Part shown: piece after piece, positions 29,282-39,564 of the stretch
How positions within the stretch are numbered: the stretch's first letter is position 1
Layout of the letters: every line of letters starts with the position of its first letter
Assembly: GCF_015711605.1 (NCBI RefSeq)
Contig: NZ_JABTEZ010000006.1
Span: forward strand, 1-64,000
Direction of reading: 5' to 3'
Origin: Planomonospora sp. ID67723
GTDB taxonomy: Bacteria > Actinomycetota > Actinomycetes > Streptosporangiales > Streptosporangiaceae
Length of the DNA: 64,000 bases
Notes under the pieces: generated by a model
The model's input: only the letters and a program-made list of their open reading frames with translations
Databases searched by the model: none
What the model was told of the DNA's origin: nothing
Translations under genes and position numbers: made by a program

Positions 29282-30315
29282 GCGGGCCGGAGAGGGCGGG
29301 AACGCGCGCGGGCGTCGGGCCGCGGGGCGGCGCCGTACCCGCGGGAGAGTCCGGCGGCGGCCCCGGCGGAGGCTCCGGCACGGGGGAGGGCCCACGGGTC
29401 GTCGCGCTGGGCGGGGGGCACGGGCTCTACGCCTCGCTGTCGGCGCTGCGCAGGGTCACCTCCGAGCTGACCGCGGTGGTCACCGTGGCCGACGACGGGG
29501 GCTCCAGCGGACGGCTCCGCCGGGAGCTCGGCGTGGTGCCTCCGGGTGACCTGCGGATGGCCCTGGCCGCGCTCTGCGGCGACGACGAGTGGGGCCGGAC
29601 CTGGAGCGAGGTCGTCCAGCACCGCTTCCGCAGCGAGGGCGAACTGCACGGCCACGCGGTCGGCAACCTGCTGATCGTGGCGCTGTGGGAGAAGCTCGGC
29701 GACACGGTCGCCGGGCTCGACTGGCTGGGACGGCTGCTCGGCGCGCACGGCAGGGTGCTGCCGATGTCCTCCGTCCCGCTCGACATCGCCGCCGAGGTGG
29801 AGCTGGACGGCGAGCTGAGCACCGTGCACGGCCAGGTGGCCTGCGCCCTCACCCCCGGCCGGGTCCAGGCCATCTCGCTCGTCCCCGACAACCCTCCGGC
29901 CTGCCCCGAGGCGGTCCAGGCGGTGCTGGACGCCGACTGGGTGGTCTTCGGCCCCGGATCGTGGTTCACCAGCGTCCTGCCGCATCTGAAGGTGCCCCGG
30001 CTGGCCGAGGCCCTGCACGCCACCCGCGCCCGGCACCTCGTCACGCTGAACCTGGCACCCCAGCCGGGGGAGACCGACGACTTCTCCCCCCAGCAGCATC
30101 TGGAGGTGCTGCACCGGCATGCGCCCGCCCTGGAGATCGACGTGGTGCTGGCCGACACCGGCGTGGTCGACGATCCCGGGGAGCTGGAGAAGGCCGCCGC
30201 CGGGCTGGGCGGACGGCTCGTGCTGGCCGACGTCGCGGCCCCGGACGGCTCGCCGCGGCACGATGCACGGCGTCTTGCCTCCGTCCTGGACGAGATTTTC
30301 CATGAGAAGCGATGA
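29278..30315 (+). CDS. yvcK: YvcK/GlmR/CuvA-family protein
   Basis: The 345-residue protein has the family hallmarks VVALGGGHGLYASLSALRR, VTVADDGGSSGRLRRE and PPGDLRMALAALCGDD, followed by GNLLIVALWEKLGD. Homologues bind UDP-GlcNAc and stimulate GlmS in Bacillus or affect cell-wall supply in mycobacteria. The first 38 residues are a Gly/Pro-rich extension not needed for the fold; the true start could be later, but the GTG overlaps the rapZ stop neatly (GTGA). whiA follows after 93 bases. Confidence 0.9.
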   Translation: MSGPERAGTRAGVGPRGGAVPAGESGGGPGGGSGTGEGPRVVALGGGHGLYASLSALRRVTSELTAVVTVADDGGSSGRLRRELGVVPPGDLRMALAALCGDDEWGRTWSEVVQHRFRSEGELHGHAVGNLLIVALWEKLGDTVAGLDWLGRLLGAHGRVLPMSSVPLDIAAEVELDGELSTVHGQVACALTPGRVQAISLVPDNPPACPEAVQAVLDADWVVFGPGSWFTSVLPHLKVPRLAEALHATRARHLVTLNLAPQPGETDDFSPQQHLEVLHRHAPALEIDVVLADTGVVDDPGELEKAAAGLGGRLVLADVAAPDGSPRHDARRLASVLDEIFHEKR

Positions 30316-30408
30316 TCCTGGCCGGAGCGGCCCCGGAGTGCGAGAAACTTCTGTGAGCCTGGTCTATCCCGGGCCGCACGGGGTTCACATGGGGGAGGAC
30401 GAACGCGC

Positions 30409-31389
30409 ATGGCGATGACAGGTGTAGTGAAGGACGAGCTGAGCAGGCTGCCGGTCCTCAAGCCTTGCTGCCGCAAGGCCGAGGTGTCGACGCTGCTCCG
30501 GTTCGCGAGCGGACTGCACCTGGTGGGCGGGCGGATCGTGATCGAGGCGGAGCTGGACACCAACGTCACGGCACGGCGGCTCATCAAGGACATCGGAGAG
30601 GTGTTCGGGCACAAGGCCGAGGTGCTCGTGCTGGCTCCCGCGGGGCTGCGCAAGGGCTCCCGCTACGTCGTGCGGGTCTACCGCGACGGGGAGGCCCTGG
30701 CCCGGCAGACCGGGCTGATCGACAATCACGGGCGGCCGGTCCGCGGCCTGCCGCGCCAGGTCGTCGCCGGGGCGACCTGCGACGCCGAGGCCGCCTGGCG
30801 GGGAGCCTTCCTGGCGCACGGCTCCCTCACCGAGCCCGGCCGCTCGATGTCGCTGGAGATCACCTGCCCGGGGCCCGAGGCGGCGCTCGCGCTGGTCGGC
30901 TCCGCGCGGCGGCTGAAGATCCACGCCAAGGCCCGCGAGGTGCGCGGCATCGACCGGGTCGTGGTCCGCGACGGCGACGCGATCAGCGCGCTCCTGACCC
31001 GCCTGGGCGCCCACGACAGCGTGCTGGCCTGGGAGGAGCGCCGCATGCGCCGCGAGGTGCGCGCGACCGCCAACCGCCTGGCCAACTTCGACGACGCCAA
31101 CCTGCGCCGCTCGGCCCGCGCCGCGGTCGCCGCCGGCGCCCGGGTCCAGCGCGCTCTGGAGATCCTCGGGGAGGAGGCCCCGGAGCACCTGGTGATCGCC
31201 GGGCGGCTCCGGGTGGAGCACAAGCAGGCTTCTCTGGAGGAGCTCGGCCAGCTCGCCGATCCGCCGCTGACCAAGGACGCCATCGCCGGGCGCATCCGCC
31301 GCCTGCTCGCCATGGCCGACAAGCGCGCCCAGGACATCGGCATCCCCAACACCGAGGCGAATCTCACGGTGGACATGCTCACCTCCTGA
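30409..31389 (+). CDS. whiA: sporulation regulator WhiA
   Basis: The 326-residue protein is WhiA, which works with WhiB to switch on septation genes such as ftsZ in Streptomyces. It has an N-terminal domain related to LAGLIDADG homing endonucleases ([38 protein letters not shown]). The C-terminal helix-turn-helix includes [21 protein letters not shown]. Identity to known WhiA is high throughout. GGGGGAGG is about 9 bases ahead of the ATG; a second ATG two codons on is also possible. It implies a sporulating host. Confidence 0.96.
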   Translation: MAMTGVVKDELSRLPVLKPCCRKAEVSTLLRFASGLHLVGGRIVIEAELDTNVTARRLIKDIGEVFGHKAEVLVLAPAGLRKGSRYVVRVYRDGEALARQTGLIDNHGRPVRGLPRQVVAGATCDAEAAWRGAFLAHGSLTEPGRSMSLEITCPGPEAALALVGSARRLKIHAKAREVRGIDRVVVRDGDAISALLTRLGAHDSVLAWEERRMRREVRATANRLANFDDANLRRSARAAVAAGARVQRALEILGEEAPEHLVIAGRLRVEHKQASLEELGQLADPPLTKDAIAGRIRRLLAMADKRAQDIGIPNTEANLTVDMLTS

Positions 31390-31431
31390 GGCTCCCCGGC
31401 CGTCCGCGCGGCGCCGTACGGCCTGCGCCTG

Positions 31432-31905
31432 CTACGCCGGGTTGCGCGGCTTGAAGTTCTCCACCGGCGCCTCGTCCTGCTGCGGGTAGGACGGGGCGGC
31501 GAGGGCCTCGCGGGCGGCCTTGACCCGCTTGTTCACGAAGCTGAAGCCCGCGGCGCCGGCGATCACCCAGAAGAGCAGGGTCTTGGGATCCTCCGTGACG
31601 GCATCGGGGAAGACCTCCGCCACCACTCTCACGGCGTCGCCGTAGGCCGGCGCGCCGCCGTTGAACTTCACCAGCAGGCCGACGGCGCCGATGAAGGTGC
31701 CCAGGGCGGCGCCCGCGAGGGAGAAGAGCGCGGCCAAGGCGGGCAGCACCGGGCTGGAGGGCTTGACGGCCATCATGGCCAGGCCGACGAGAACGCCGAC
31801 GCCGATGGCGGCGAGGCCGAGCTCGATCTCGGTGACGAAGATGAACGCCCCGTAGGCGGCGGCGCCCAGGACCGCGGCGAGGAGCCCGACGACGATGCCG
31901 GGCAC
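31432..31905 (-). CDS. small integral membrane protein
   Basis: The 157-residue protein has four likely membrane spans (IVVGLLAAVLGAAAYGAFIF, GLAAIGVGVLVGLAMMAV, LAALFSLAGAALGTFIGAV and TLLFWVIAGAAGFSF) and a soluble Pro-rich tail. I do not recognise the family. The GTG at 31905 lacks a ribosome site. An ATG with AGGAAG ahead lies at 31940 but is out of frame by one base, while the frame of the protein stays open there with plausible residues (NDTHHPQPRSGL). The true N-terminus is therefore unsettled. It is convergent with whiA. Confidence 0.6.
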   Translation of the reverse strand: MPGIVVGLLAAVLGAAAYGAFIFVTEIELGLAAIGVGVLVGLAMMAVKPSSPVLPALAALFSLAGAALGTFIGAVGLLVKFNGGAPAYGDAVRVVAEVFPDAVTEDPKTLLFWVIAGAAGFSFVNKRVKAAREALAAPSYPQQDEAPVENFKPRNPA

Positions 31906-31955
31906 CAGACCGCTGCGAGGCTGGGGGTGGTGGGTGTCATTGCGCTTCCTGATGA

Positions 31956-33169
<1,214 letters not shown>

Positions 33170-33170
<1 letters not shown>

Positions 33171-34357
33171 TGAAGGACCTGTCCCAGCTCGACGTGAAGG
33201 GCCGGCGCGTGCTCGTGCGCGCCGACCTCAACGTCCCCCTGGAGGGGGACGTCATCACCGACGACGGCCGCATCCGCGCCTCGCTCCCGACCATCAGGGA
33301 CCTGGCCGGGCGCGGCGCCAAGGTGATCGTCTGCGCCCACCTCGGCCGCCCGAAGGGCTCGCCCGACCCGAAATACTCCCTGGCCCCCGTGGCCAGGCGG
33401 CTGGGCGAGCTCCTGGAGGTCGAGGTCGCCTTCGCCTCCGACACGGTGGGCTCCTCCGCCCAGTCGATCGTGGCCGGTCTGGGCGACGGCGAGGTGGCCC
33501 TGCTGGAGAACCTGCGCTTCGAGCCGGGTGAGACGGCCAAGGACGACACCCAGCGGGCCGAGTTCGCCGGGAGGCTGGCAGGTCTCGCCGAGCTCTACGT
33601 CGGCGACGGCTTCGGCGCGGTGCACCGCAGGCACGCCAGCGTCTACGACGTGCCGGAGATCCTGCCGCACGCGGCGGGCGGGCTGATCACGACCGAGGTC
33701 GGGGTGCTCAGGCGGCTGACCGAGGACCCGGCCCGGCCGTACGCCGTGGTGCTCGGCGGGGCGAAGGTCTCCGACAAGCTCGGCGTCATCGCCAACCTGC
33801 TCACCAAGGTCGACCGGCTGCTCATCGGCGGCGGCATGGCCTACACCTTCCTCAAGGCGCAGGGCTTCGAGGTCGGGAAGTCGCTGCTGCAGGAGGACCA
33901 GCTCGACCAGGTGCGCGGCTTCCTCAGCGAGGCGGCCGAGCGCGGCGTGGAGCTCATCCTCCCGGTCGACGTGCTGGCCGCCGACGAGTTCGCCGAGGAC
34001 GCCGAGTACGAGGTGGTCGACGCCACCGCGATCCCGGCCGACCGGCAGGGGCTCGACATCGGCCCGCGCAGCCGCGAGCTGTTCGCGGCCAAGCTGGCCG
34101 ACGCCAGGACGGTGTTCTGGAACGGCCCGATGGGCGTCTTCGAGTTCGAGGCGTTCTCCGAGGGAACTCGCGCGGTCGCCGAGGCGTTGGTCGCCTCGGA
34201 GGCGTTCACCGTCGTCGGCGGTGGCGACTCGGCCGCGGCCGTGCGCCGGCTCGGCCTGCCCGAGGACGGGTTCTCGCACATCTCCACCGGTGGCGGGGCC
34301 AGCCTCGAATACCTGGAAGGCAAGACCCTGCCCGGACTCGCCGCCCTGGAGGCATAG
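33170..34357 (+). CDS. pgk: phosphoglycerate kinase
   Basis: The 395-residue enzyme makes ATP from 1,3-bisphosphoglycerate. It has [11 protein letters not shown] near the start, [34 protein letters not shown] and the nucleotide loop [18 protein letters not shown]. The substrate-loop sequence is [13 protein letters not shown] where most homologues read NDAFGTAHRAHAS, a mild variation. The length is normal. The ATG shares a base with the gap stop, so expression is coupled. tpiA starts 3 bases after the stop. Confidence 0.97.
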
Positions 34358-34360
34358 CAG

Positions 34361-35140
34361 ATGGAGCGCAGACCCCTCATCGCCGGCAACTGGAAGATGA
34401 ACCTCAACCACCTCGAGGCCATCGCCACCGTCCAGAAGCTGGCGTTCGCGCTGAACGACAAGGACTTCGACAAGGTCGAGGTCGCCGTGCTGCCGCCGTA
34501 CACCGACCTGCGCAGCGTGCAGACGCTGGTGGACGGCGACAAGCTGCGGATCGTGTACGGCGCGCAGGACCTGTCGGCGTTCGACGGCGGGGCCTACACC
34601 GGGGAGATCTCCGGTGCCATGCTCGCCAAGCTCGGTTGCACCTTCGTCACGATCGGCCACTCCGAGCGGCGGCAGTACCACCGCGAGGACGACGCGCTCG
34701 TCAACGCCAAGGTACGGGCCGCCTACCGGCACTCCCTCACGCCGATCCTGTGCGTGGGAGAGGGCCTGGAGGTCCGCCAGGCCGGTGGCCACGTGGCGCA
34801 CAGCGTCGCGCAGCTCGACGGGGCGCTCCGCGAGGTCCCGGCCGAGCAGGCCGCCTCGATCGTCCTGGCCTACGAGCCGGTCTGGGCCATCGGCACCGGG
34901 GAGGTGGCCACCCCGGCCGACGCGCAGGAGGTCTGCGGGGCGCTGCGCGCCCGGCTCGCCGAGCTGTACGACGGCGAGGTGGCCGCGGCCGTCCGCATCC
35001 TCTACGGTGGCTCGGTCAAGTCCGACAACATCGCCGGCATCATGGCCCAGCCCGATGTCGACGGAGCCCTGGTCGGCGGCGCGAGCCTCGACCCGGGAGA
35101 GTTCGTCAAACTCTGCCGGTTCAGTGAAATGTCCGGCTGA
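34361..35140 (+). CDS. tpiA: triosephosphate isomerase
   Basis: The 259-residue TIM-barrel enzyme interconverts dihydroxyacetone phosphate and glyceraldehyde-3-phosphate. It has GNWKMN (active-site Asn and Lys), IGHSERR (catalytic His), [12 protein letters not shown] (catalytic Glu and the mobile loop) and [11 protein letters not shown] with GALVGGASL at the phosphate site. It is third in the gap operon and is followed at once by a strong hairpin. Confidence 0.97.
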   Translation: MERRPLIAGNWKMNLNHLEAIATVQKLAFALNDKDFDKVEVAVLPPYTDLRSVQTLVDGDKLRIVYGAQDLSAFDGGAYTGEISGAMLAKLGCTFVTIGHSERRQYHREDDALVNAKVRAAYRHSLTPILCVGEGLEVRQAGGHVAHSVAQLDGALREVPAEQAASIVLAYEPVWAIGTGEVATPADAQEVCGALRARLAELYDGEVAAAVRILYGGSVKSDNIAGIMAQPDVDGALVGGASLDPGEFVKLCRFSEMSG

Positions 35141-35152
35141 CTGGGCCGTTCG

Positions 35153-35184
35153 GAGGGTACGACTTGACAGCAGGTCGTACCCTC
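35153..35184 (+). terminator. hairpin after tpiA
   Basis: GAGGGTACGAC (35153-35163) pairs perfectly with GTCGTACCCTC (35174-35184) across a 10-base loop. TT follows. It ends the gap-pgk-tpiA unit 12 bases after the tpiA stop. Confidence 0.75.
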
Positions 35185-35191
35185 TTAGAGC
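35164..35191 (+). promoter_or_regulatory. candidate secG promoter inside the terminator loop
   Basis: TTGACA (35164-35169) lies in the loop of the tpiA hairpin. With a 16-base spacer it is followed by TAGAGC (35186-35191), an imperfect -10. Transcription would start near 35198, ahead of the secG ribosome site. Confidence 0.45.
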
Positions 35192-35276
35192 AAGTTCGAA
35201 TCGTCACGCCGCAGGGCGTCATACAAAGGGGTCGCACCCGGACGCGGGTCGCGCGCAATAAGGAAACAGGTCAACG

Positions 35277-35507
35277 GTGACAATCGGAATCTCCATCGCC
35301 CTCATCCTGTCGAGCATGCTGATGATCCTGCTCGTCCTGCTCCACAAGGGCAAGGGCGGTGGTCTGTCGGATCTGTTCGGCGGCGGTTTCTCGTCGTCGT
35401 TCGGAGGCTCGTCGGTGGTGGAGCGCAACCTTGACCGGCTCACCATCATCACCGGGGTGGTCTGGTTCGTGTGCATCATCGCGCTGGGTCTGCTCCTGAA
35501 GCCCTGA
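35277..35507 (+). CDS. secG: preprotein translocase subunit SecG
   Basis: The 76-residue protein has two membrane helices (ISIALILSSMLMILLVLLH and LTIITGVVWFVCIIALGLLL) joined by the typical Gly/Ser-rich loop KGKGGGLSDLFGGGFSSSFGG. It is an accessory subunit of the SecYEG channel. AAGGAAACAGG precedes the GTG. The tpiA-secG order is conserved in many actinobacteria. rbpA follows 79 bases later. Confidence 0.93.
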   Translation: MTIGISIALILSSMLMILLVLLHKGKGGGLSDLFGGGFSSSFGGSSVVERNLDRLTIITGVVWFVCIIALGLLLKP

Positions 35508-35586
35508 TTCGGCTTGCCGGAAGCGTGACAGTGGTACAGCCCCCCCGCATCCCGGGCGGTGGGGCCATCGAGCGAGGAGTTCATCC

Positions 35587-35934
35587 GTGGGTAGTGGCAA
35601 CGCGATCCGTGGCAGCCGTGTCGGCGCCGGCCCGATGGGGGAGGCGGAGCGCGGCGAGGCGGCTCCCCGTGTAAGGGTCCCCTTCTGGTGCGCGAACATG
35701 CACGAGACGCGCCCCAGCTTCGCCAGCGACGCGGCCGTCCCCGAGTTCTGGGACTGCCCGCGCTGCGGTCTCCCGGCCGGTCAGGACGAGGCCAACCCGC
35801 CCGCGCCTCCGCGCAACGAGCCCTACAAGACGCACCTCGCCTACGTGAAGGAGCGTCGCAGCGACAAGGACGGCGCGCAGATCCTGGCCGAGGCACTGGA
35901 GCGCCTGCGCTCCTCCTCCCGGCCGATCTACTAG
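35587..35934 (+). CDS. rbpA: RNA polymerase-binding protein RbpA
   Basis: The 115-residue actinobacterial transcription activator stabilises the polymerase-principal sigma complex and affects rifampicin tolerance. The core domain has VPFWCANMHETRPSFA and WDCPRCGLPAG, whose Cys residues can bind zinc. The sigma-interaction helix is near the end (DGAQILAEALERLRSS). GAGGAG is 7 bases ahead of the GTG. A strong two-way hairpin follows. I saw no sigma-R-type promoter upstream. Confidence 0.94.
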   Translation: MGSGNAIRGSRVGAGPMGEAERGEAAPRVRVPFWCANMHETRPSFASDAAVPEFWDCPRCGLPAGQDEANPPAPPRNEPYKTHLAYVKERRSDKDGAQILAEALERLRSSSRPIY

Positions 35935-35961
35935 CCGGTACGGCCCCGGCCGTACGATCCT

Positions 35962-36004
35962 GCGAGAGGCCCCCGTGGTGGACATCACCACGGGGGCCTC
36001 TCGC
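35962..36004. terminator. bidirectional hairpin after rbpA
   Basis: A perfect 19-bp stem (35962-35980 with 35986-36004) closes the loop GACAT. It lies between rbpA and the convergent sugar kinase. Confidence 0.88.
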
Positions 36005-36141
36005 GTTCCGCGGAGAGCAGGCGCTCCGACCGCGGCACCCGACCGGATCGGCGGGGTCGTGCCGTCCGGGACCAACCCGTACAGCCCGGACGCCGCCCGG
36101 CGCCCGTCGGCGCTGCCCGGACCTTCAGCCGGGGGAGCGCG

Positions 36142-37086
36142 TCAACGGTCCACCGCTTCGGACCGGGTCAGGAGCGACAGGTCGGCGCGGCGGGGGAGGC
36201 TCTCCCAGTCGCCGTTCGCGGTCACCGCGAACGCCCCGGCGGCGCAGGCGGTGGCCAGCCGCCGTTCGGGGTCCGCCCCCTCCAGCCAGTCGGCCAGCCA
36301 CCCGGCGGCGAAGGCGTCACCGGCGCCGACCGGGTCGAGCTCGGTGACCGGATACGGCGCGGCCTGCCGTACCGTGCCGTCGGAGAGCTCCACCGCCCCG
36401 CGCGCCCCGAGCTTGATCAGCACATGGCGGGGACCCAGGGCGGTGAGGGCCGAGGCCAGCCCGGCGGGCCCCTCGCCGTCGGCCAGCAGCCGCGCCTCGG
36501 CCTCGGTGGCGAACAGCACGTCGACGGTCTTGACGATCTCGCACAATACGGCGGACGCCTCGGCGGGCGGCCACAGGGCCCGGCGGTAGTTGACGTCCAT
36601 GGAGACGGGCACCCCGGCGGCGCGGGCCTCGGTCACCGCGGCGCGGACCGCCTCCCGGGCCGAGGCCGACAGCGCGGGGGTGATCCCGGTGACGTGCAGC
36701 AGGCGGGCCGAGCGGATCAGCTCCGGGTCCAGATCGTCCGGGTGGAGCCGGGAGCCTGCGCTCGCCGAGCGGTAGTAGCCCACGTCCACCAGGTCCGCGG
36801 TGCGCCTCCCCTTGATCATCAATCCGGTGGGCGCGTCCGGGTCCAGGACCGTCCGGGAGGTGTCGACGTGCTCTCCGGTCAGGGTCGAGCGGACCAGCTC
36901 GCCGAGCTCGTCGGCCCCCACCCGGCCGATCCACGCCGCCCGCAGGCCCAGCCGGGTGACGCCTATCGCCACGTTCGACTCCGCGCCGCCCACGCCGAGG
37001 TCGAACTCGCGGGCGTGCCGGAGCAGGCCGACGCGGCGCGCGGTGAACAGGGCCATGGTCTCGCCGAGCGTCACCAGATCGGTCAT
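36142..37086 (-). CDS. PfkB-family carbohydrate kinase (KDG kinase-like)
   Basis: The 314-residue ribokinase-fold protein opens with VTLGETMALF and has GGAESNVAIGVTRLG (sugar-binding), TGLMIKGRRTADLVDVGYYR and the catalytic anion-hole motif ELDPVGAGDAFAAGWL with the base Asp. The opening and the YYR segment resemble 2-keto-3-deoxygluconate kinases. It is last in an operon with an IclR regulator and a D-amino-acid deacylase-type enzyme, joined by ATGA overlaps. A link to N-acyl amino sugars or keto acids is plausible but unproven. Confidence 0.8.
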   Translation of the reverse strand: MTDLVTLGETMALFTARRVGLLRHAREFDLGVGGAESNVAIGVTRLGLRAAWIGRVGADELGELVRSTLTGEHVDTSRTVLDPDAPTGLMIKGRRTADLVDVGYYRSASAGSRLHPDDLDPELIRSARLLHVTGITPALSASAREAVRAAVTEARAAGVPVSMDVNYRRALWPPAEASAVLCEIVKTVDVLFATEAEARLLADGEGPAGLASALTALGPRHVLIKLGARGAVELSDGTVRQAAPYPVTELDPVGAGDAFAAGWLADWLEGADPERRLATACAAGAFAVTANGDWESLPRRADLSLLTRSEAVDR

Positions 37087-37892
37087 CGGTGGGATCCCAG
37101 CTTTCTCGAGATGCGAAGGGCGGCCCGCGCCACCAGCGGTCCCAGGTCGCGCACCCGGGCGGCGGTGATCCGCGAGGTCAGGCCGGAGACGGACAGGGCG
37201 GAGGACACGGAGTCGTCGTGGCCGAAGATGGGCGCGGCGACGCAGCGGACCTCGGGCTCGTTCTCCCGGTCGTCGACGGCGTAGCCGCGCTGCCGGATCC
37301 GGGCCAGCTCGGTGCGGAGCCGTACCGGGTCGGTGATCGTGTGGCGGGTGAGGGCGGGCATCCCCGCCGCCACGGTCTCCGCCACGACCGCCTCCGGCTG
37401 CCAGGCGAGGATCGCCTTGCCGACGGCGGTGCAGTAGAGCCGCCCGCGGCTGCCGACGCGCGAGGCCATGCGGACCTTGCTCTCGTCCTCGACCTTGTCG
37501 ATGTAGACGACGTACGGCGGTTCGTAGACGACCAGGTGCACGGTCTCGCGGACCTCCCGCATCAGCTCGCGCGTCTCCTCGGCGGCCACGGAGCGCAGGT
37601 CGAGCGTGGACAGGTAGGCCTGGCCGAGGCGGAGCGTGCCGTGGCCGAGGCGGTAGGCGCCGCTTCTGCGGTCGCGCTCCAGCAACCTGGCCTCCACCAG
37701 CGGGACGGTCAGCCGCAGCACGGTGCTCTTGGACAGGCCGAGCGCCTCGGCCAGCCGCGACAGCGACAGGCCCTGCCCGGCGCCCGCGTGGTCGCGCACG
37801 TACTCCAGTACGGCCAGCGCCCGGCGGAGCGAGGCCGACTGGTTGCGCTCCCCGCCCGCCGTCCGGCCCGGATCACGGGCAGGCGCGCTCAT
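37083..37892 (-). CDS. IclR-family transcriptional regulator
   Basis: The 269-residue protein has the IclR winged helix (SASLRRALAVLEYVRDH, LSLSRLAEALGLSKSTVLRL). Its effector-binding domain has GRLYCTAVGKAILAWQP and RCVAAPIFGHDDSVSSALSV. Such regulators bind small acids and usually control adjacent catabolic genes. The gene overlaps both its neighbours by 4 bases and so controls an operon that includes itself. A 17-bp perfect palindrome ahead of the first gene (39467-39483) is the likely operator. Confidence 0.87.
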   Translation of the reverse strand: MSAPARDPGRTAGGERNQSASLRRALAVLEYVRDHAGAGQGLSLSRLAEALGLSKSTVLRLTVPLVEARLLERDRRSGAYRLGHGTLRLGQAYLSTLDLRSVAAEETRELMREVRETVHLVVYEPPYVVYIDKVEDESKVRMASRVGSRGRLYCTAVGKAILAWQPEAVVAETVAAGMPALTRHTITDPVRLRTELARIRQRGYAVDDRENEPEVRCVAAPIFGHDDSVSSALSVSGLTSRITAARVRDLGPLVARAALRISRKLGSHR

Positions 37893-39415
37893 CGCGGCCT
37901 CAGCGGGCGGCCGGGGCGGGCACCGGTGAGGGCGCCGCCCGCCAGCACCGGCACACCGCCGACCAGCACGTCGTCGATTCCCTCGGCGAGGACGCGCGGC
38001 CGGGAGTAGTCGGCGGCATCGGCCACCCTCTCCGGGTCGATCACCACGAGATCCGCGACCATGCCGGGGCGGATCTCCCCCCGGTCCGGCAGGCGGAACC
38101 GGCGGGCGGGACCGGAGGACAGGTGCGCGACCGCCTCCTGCCACGTCCAGTCGCCCAGCTCGCGGACATGCCGGCCGAGGAAGCGGGCGAAGGCGCCGAA
38201 GGCCCGGGGATGCGGGCGGCCGCCGAGGTGGATGCCGTCGGACCCGCCCAGGTGGGCCGGGTGGCGCAGCAGCAGGCGCATGGAGGCGTCGTCGTTGCCC
38301 GGCGGCTGGGCGAACACGCAGCTCGCGGCCAGCGCGGTGGCGATCAGCAGGTCCGCGCAGAACGCGGCGGGCTCCCGGCCGGCCTCGGCCGCGGCCGCGG
38401 CGATGCTCCTGCCCTCGGCCCAGCCCAGCTCCGCGGAGGGGACGTGCGCCAGCACAGCGCGGTGCCACAGCGTGGGGTCGGTCTCGCGGGCCAGGCGGCG
38501 CCGTACCTCCGTATCGCGCAGGCGCTCCACGGTGCGGTCGAGGTCCGGGTCGTCCAGGTCACGGGGGAGGGCGACCATCGCCAGGATGCTGAACCCGCTG
38601 AGATAGGGGTAGCTGTCGAAGGTCACGTCCAGGCCGGCCGCGAGGGCGTCGTCGACCATCCCGGCCAGCTGCGCGCCGGGGCCGTGGTAGTGCGAGACGT
38701 GCAGCGCCGCCCCGGAGCGCTCGGCGATCGTGCGGGCCTCGGCCATGCCGGCGGCCGCCGCCTCCTCGTAGCCGCGCATGTGGGTCACGTACGGCAGGCC
38801 GGCCCGGGCGACGGGCGCGCACAGCGCGGCGAGCTCGGCGGCGTCGCCGTACCGGCCGGGGATGTACTCCAGGCCGCTGGACAGCCCGGCCGCGCCCTCC
38901 TCCAGGCCCCGCTCCACCAGGCGGAGCATCGCGCCGGGATCGGCGCCGGCGGTGTGCCGGACCGTGCCGTGCGGGACCAGGTAGGCGGTGTTGAGCGCGG
39001 TGGTCCGGTCGTAGGTGTCCAGCAGCCCGGCCACGCTCACCGGCCCGCCGTCCAGCAGCGGGTGGGCGCCGTTGATCGCGGCGAAGTAGCGGGTGACGAA
39101 GCGCAGCGTCTCCGGGGAGGACGGTGCGAAGGACAGGCCGTCCTGGCCGAGCACGAACGTGGTGACGCCCTGCCGCAGCGCCGCGTGCTGGACCTCGGGG
39201 TCCAGCACGGTGGCGTCGCCGTGCACATGGGTGTCGATGAAGCCGGGGGCCACCAGCCTGCCGGTGGCGTCGATCCGGGCCGCGCCGGGGACGTCCGCCG
39301 GTGAGAGGTCGCCGACCGCCTCGATGCGGCCGTCGCGGACACCGACGTCGGCGGGGTACGGCGCGGCGCCGGTGCCGTCGACCACGCGGCCGCCGAGGAT
39401 GAGCATGTCGAACAC
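37889..39415 (-). CDS. N-acyl-D-amino-acid deacylase family amidohydrolase
   Basis: The 508-residue amidohydrolase has the opening FDMLILGGRVVDGTGAAPYP, the metal motif GFIDTHVHGDATVL, HVSHYHGPGAQLAG, and the late Asp in HLGGSDGIHLGGRPHPRAFG. These match D-aminoacylases and related dihydropyrimidinase-fold enzymes that release D-amino acids from acyl conjugates. I chose the GTG at 39415 (VFDMLIL) because family members start there; an upstream ATG at 39502 would place the operator inside the gene. TAGCTT ends 7 bases ahead of this GTG, so the mRNA may be leaderless. Confidence 0.82.
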   Translation of the reverse strand: MFDMLILGGRVVDGTGAAPYPADVGVRDGRIEAVGDLSPADVPGAARIDATGRLVAPGFIDTHVHGDATVLDPEVQHAALRQGVTTFVLGQDGLSFAPSSPETLRFVTRYFAAINGAHPLLDGGPVSVAGLLDTYDRTTALNTAYLVPHGTVRHTAGADPGAMLRLVERGLEEGAAGLSSGLEYIPGRYGDAAELAALCAPVARAGLPYVTHMRGYEEAAAAGMAEARTIAERSGAALHVSHYHGPGAQLAGMVDDALAAGLDVTFDSYPYLSGFSILAMVALPRDLDDPDLDRTVERLRDTEVRRRLARETDPTLWHRAVLAHVPSAELGWAEGRSIAAAAAEAGREPAAFCADLLIATALAASCVFAQPPGNDDASMRLLLRHPAHLGGSDGIHLGGRPHPRAFGAFARFLGRHVRELGDWTWQEAVAHLSSGPARRFRLPDRGEIRPGMVADLVVIDPERVADAADYSRPRVLAEGIDDVLVGGVPVLAGGALTGARPGRPLRPR

Positions 39416-39466
39416 GCTGGTCAAGCTAGGGGGCCTCACCGTCTGGCGCCACGTTCGCGGCATATC

Positions 39467-39483
39467 ATTGTGCACTGCACAAT
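39467..39483. promoter_or_regulatory. perfect palindrome, likely IclR operator
   Basis: ATTGTGCACTGCACAAT is a perfect 17-base palindrome around a central C, 52 bases upstream of the deacylase start and 82 bases upstream of the divergent EF-hand gene. IclR-family dimers bind palindromes of this size. Confidence 0.65.
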
Positions 39484-39564
39484 CATTGCCGATGGGCGGC
39501 ATTTCTCACCGGCACGGAAATCTCATACCTTGTCTGCTGATCAGGACTGCGAGAGGCGGAACAC

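Noticed and set aside
35508-35586. Sigma-R promoter for rbpA
   Set aside because: GGAAG is present but no GTT follows at 18-19 bases, so it does not fit the Streptomyces sigma-R pattern.
39416-39502. Longer start (ATG at 39502) for the D-aminoacylase gene
   Set aside because: It would put the perfect 17-bp palindrome inside the coding region and add residues not seen in the family; the GTG at 39415 gives the normal opening FDMLILGG.
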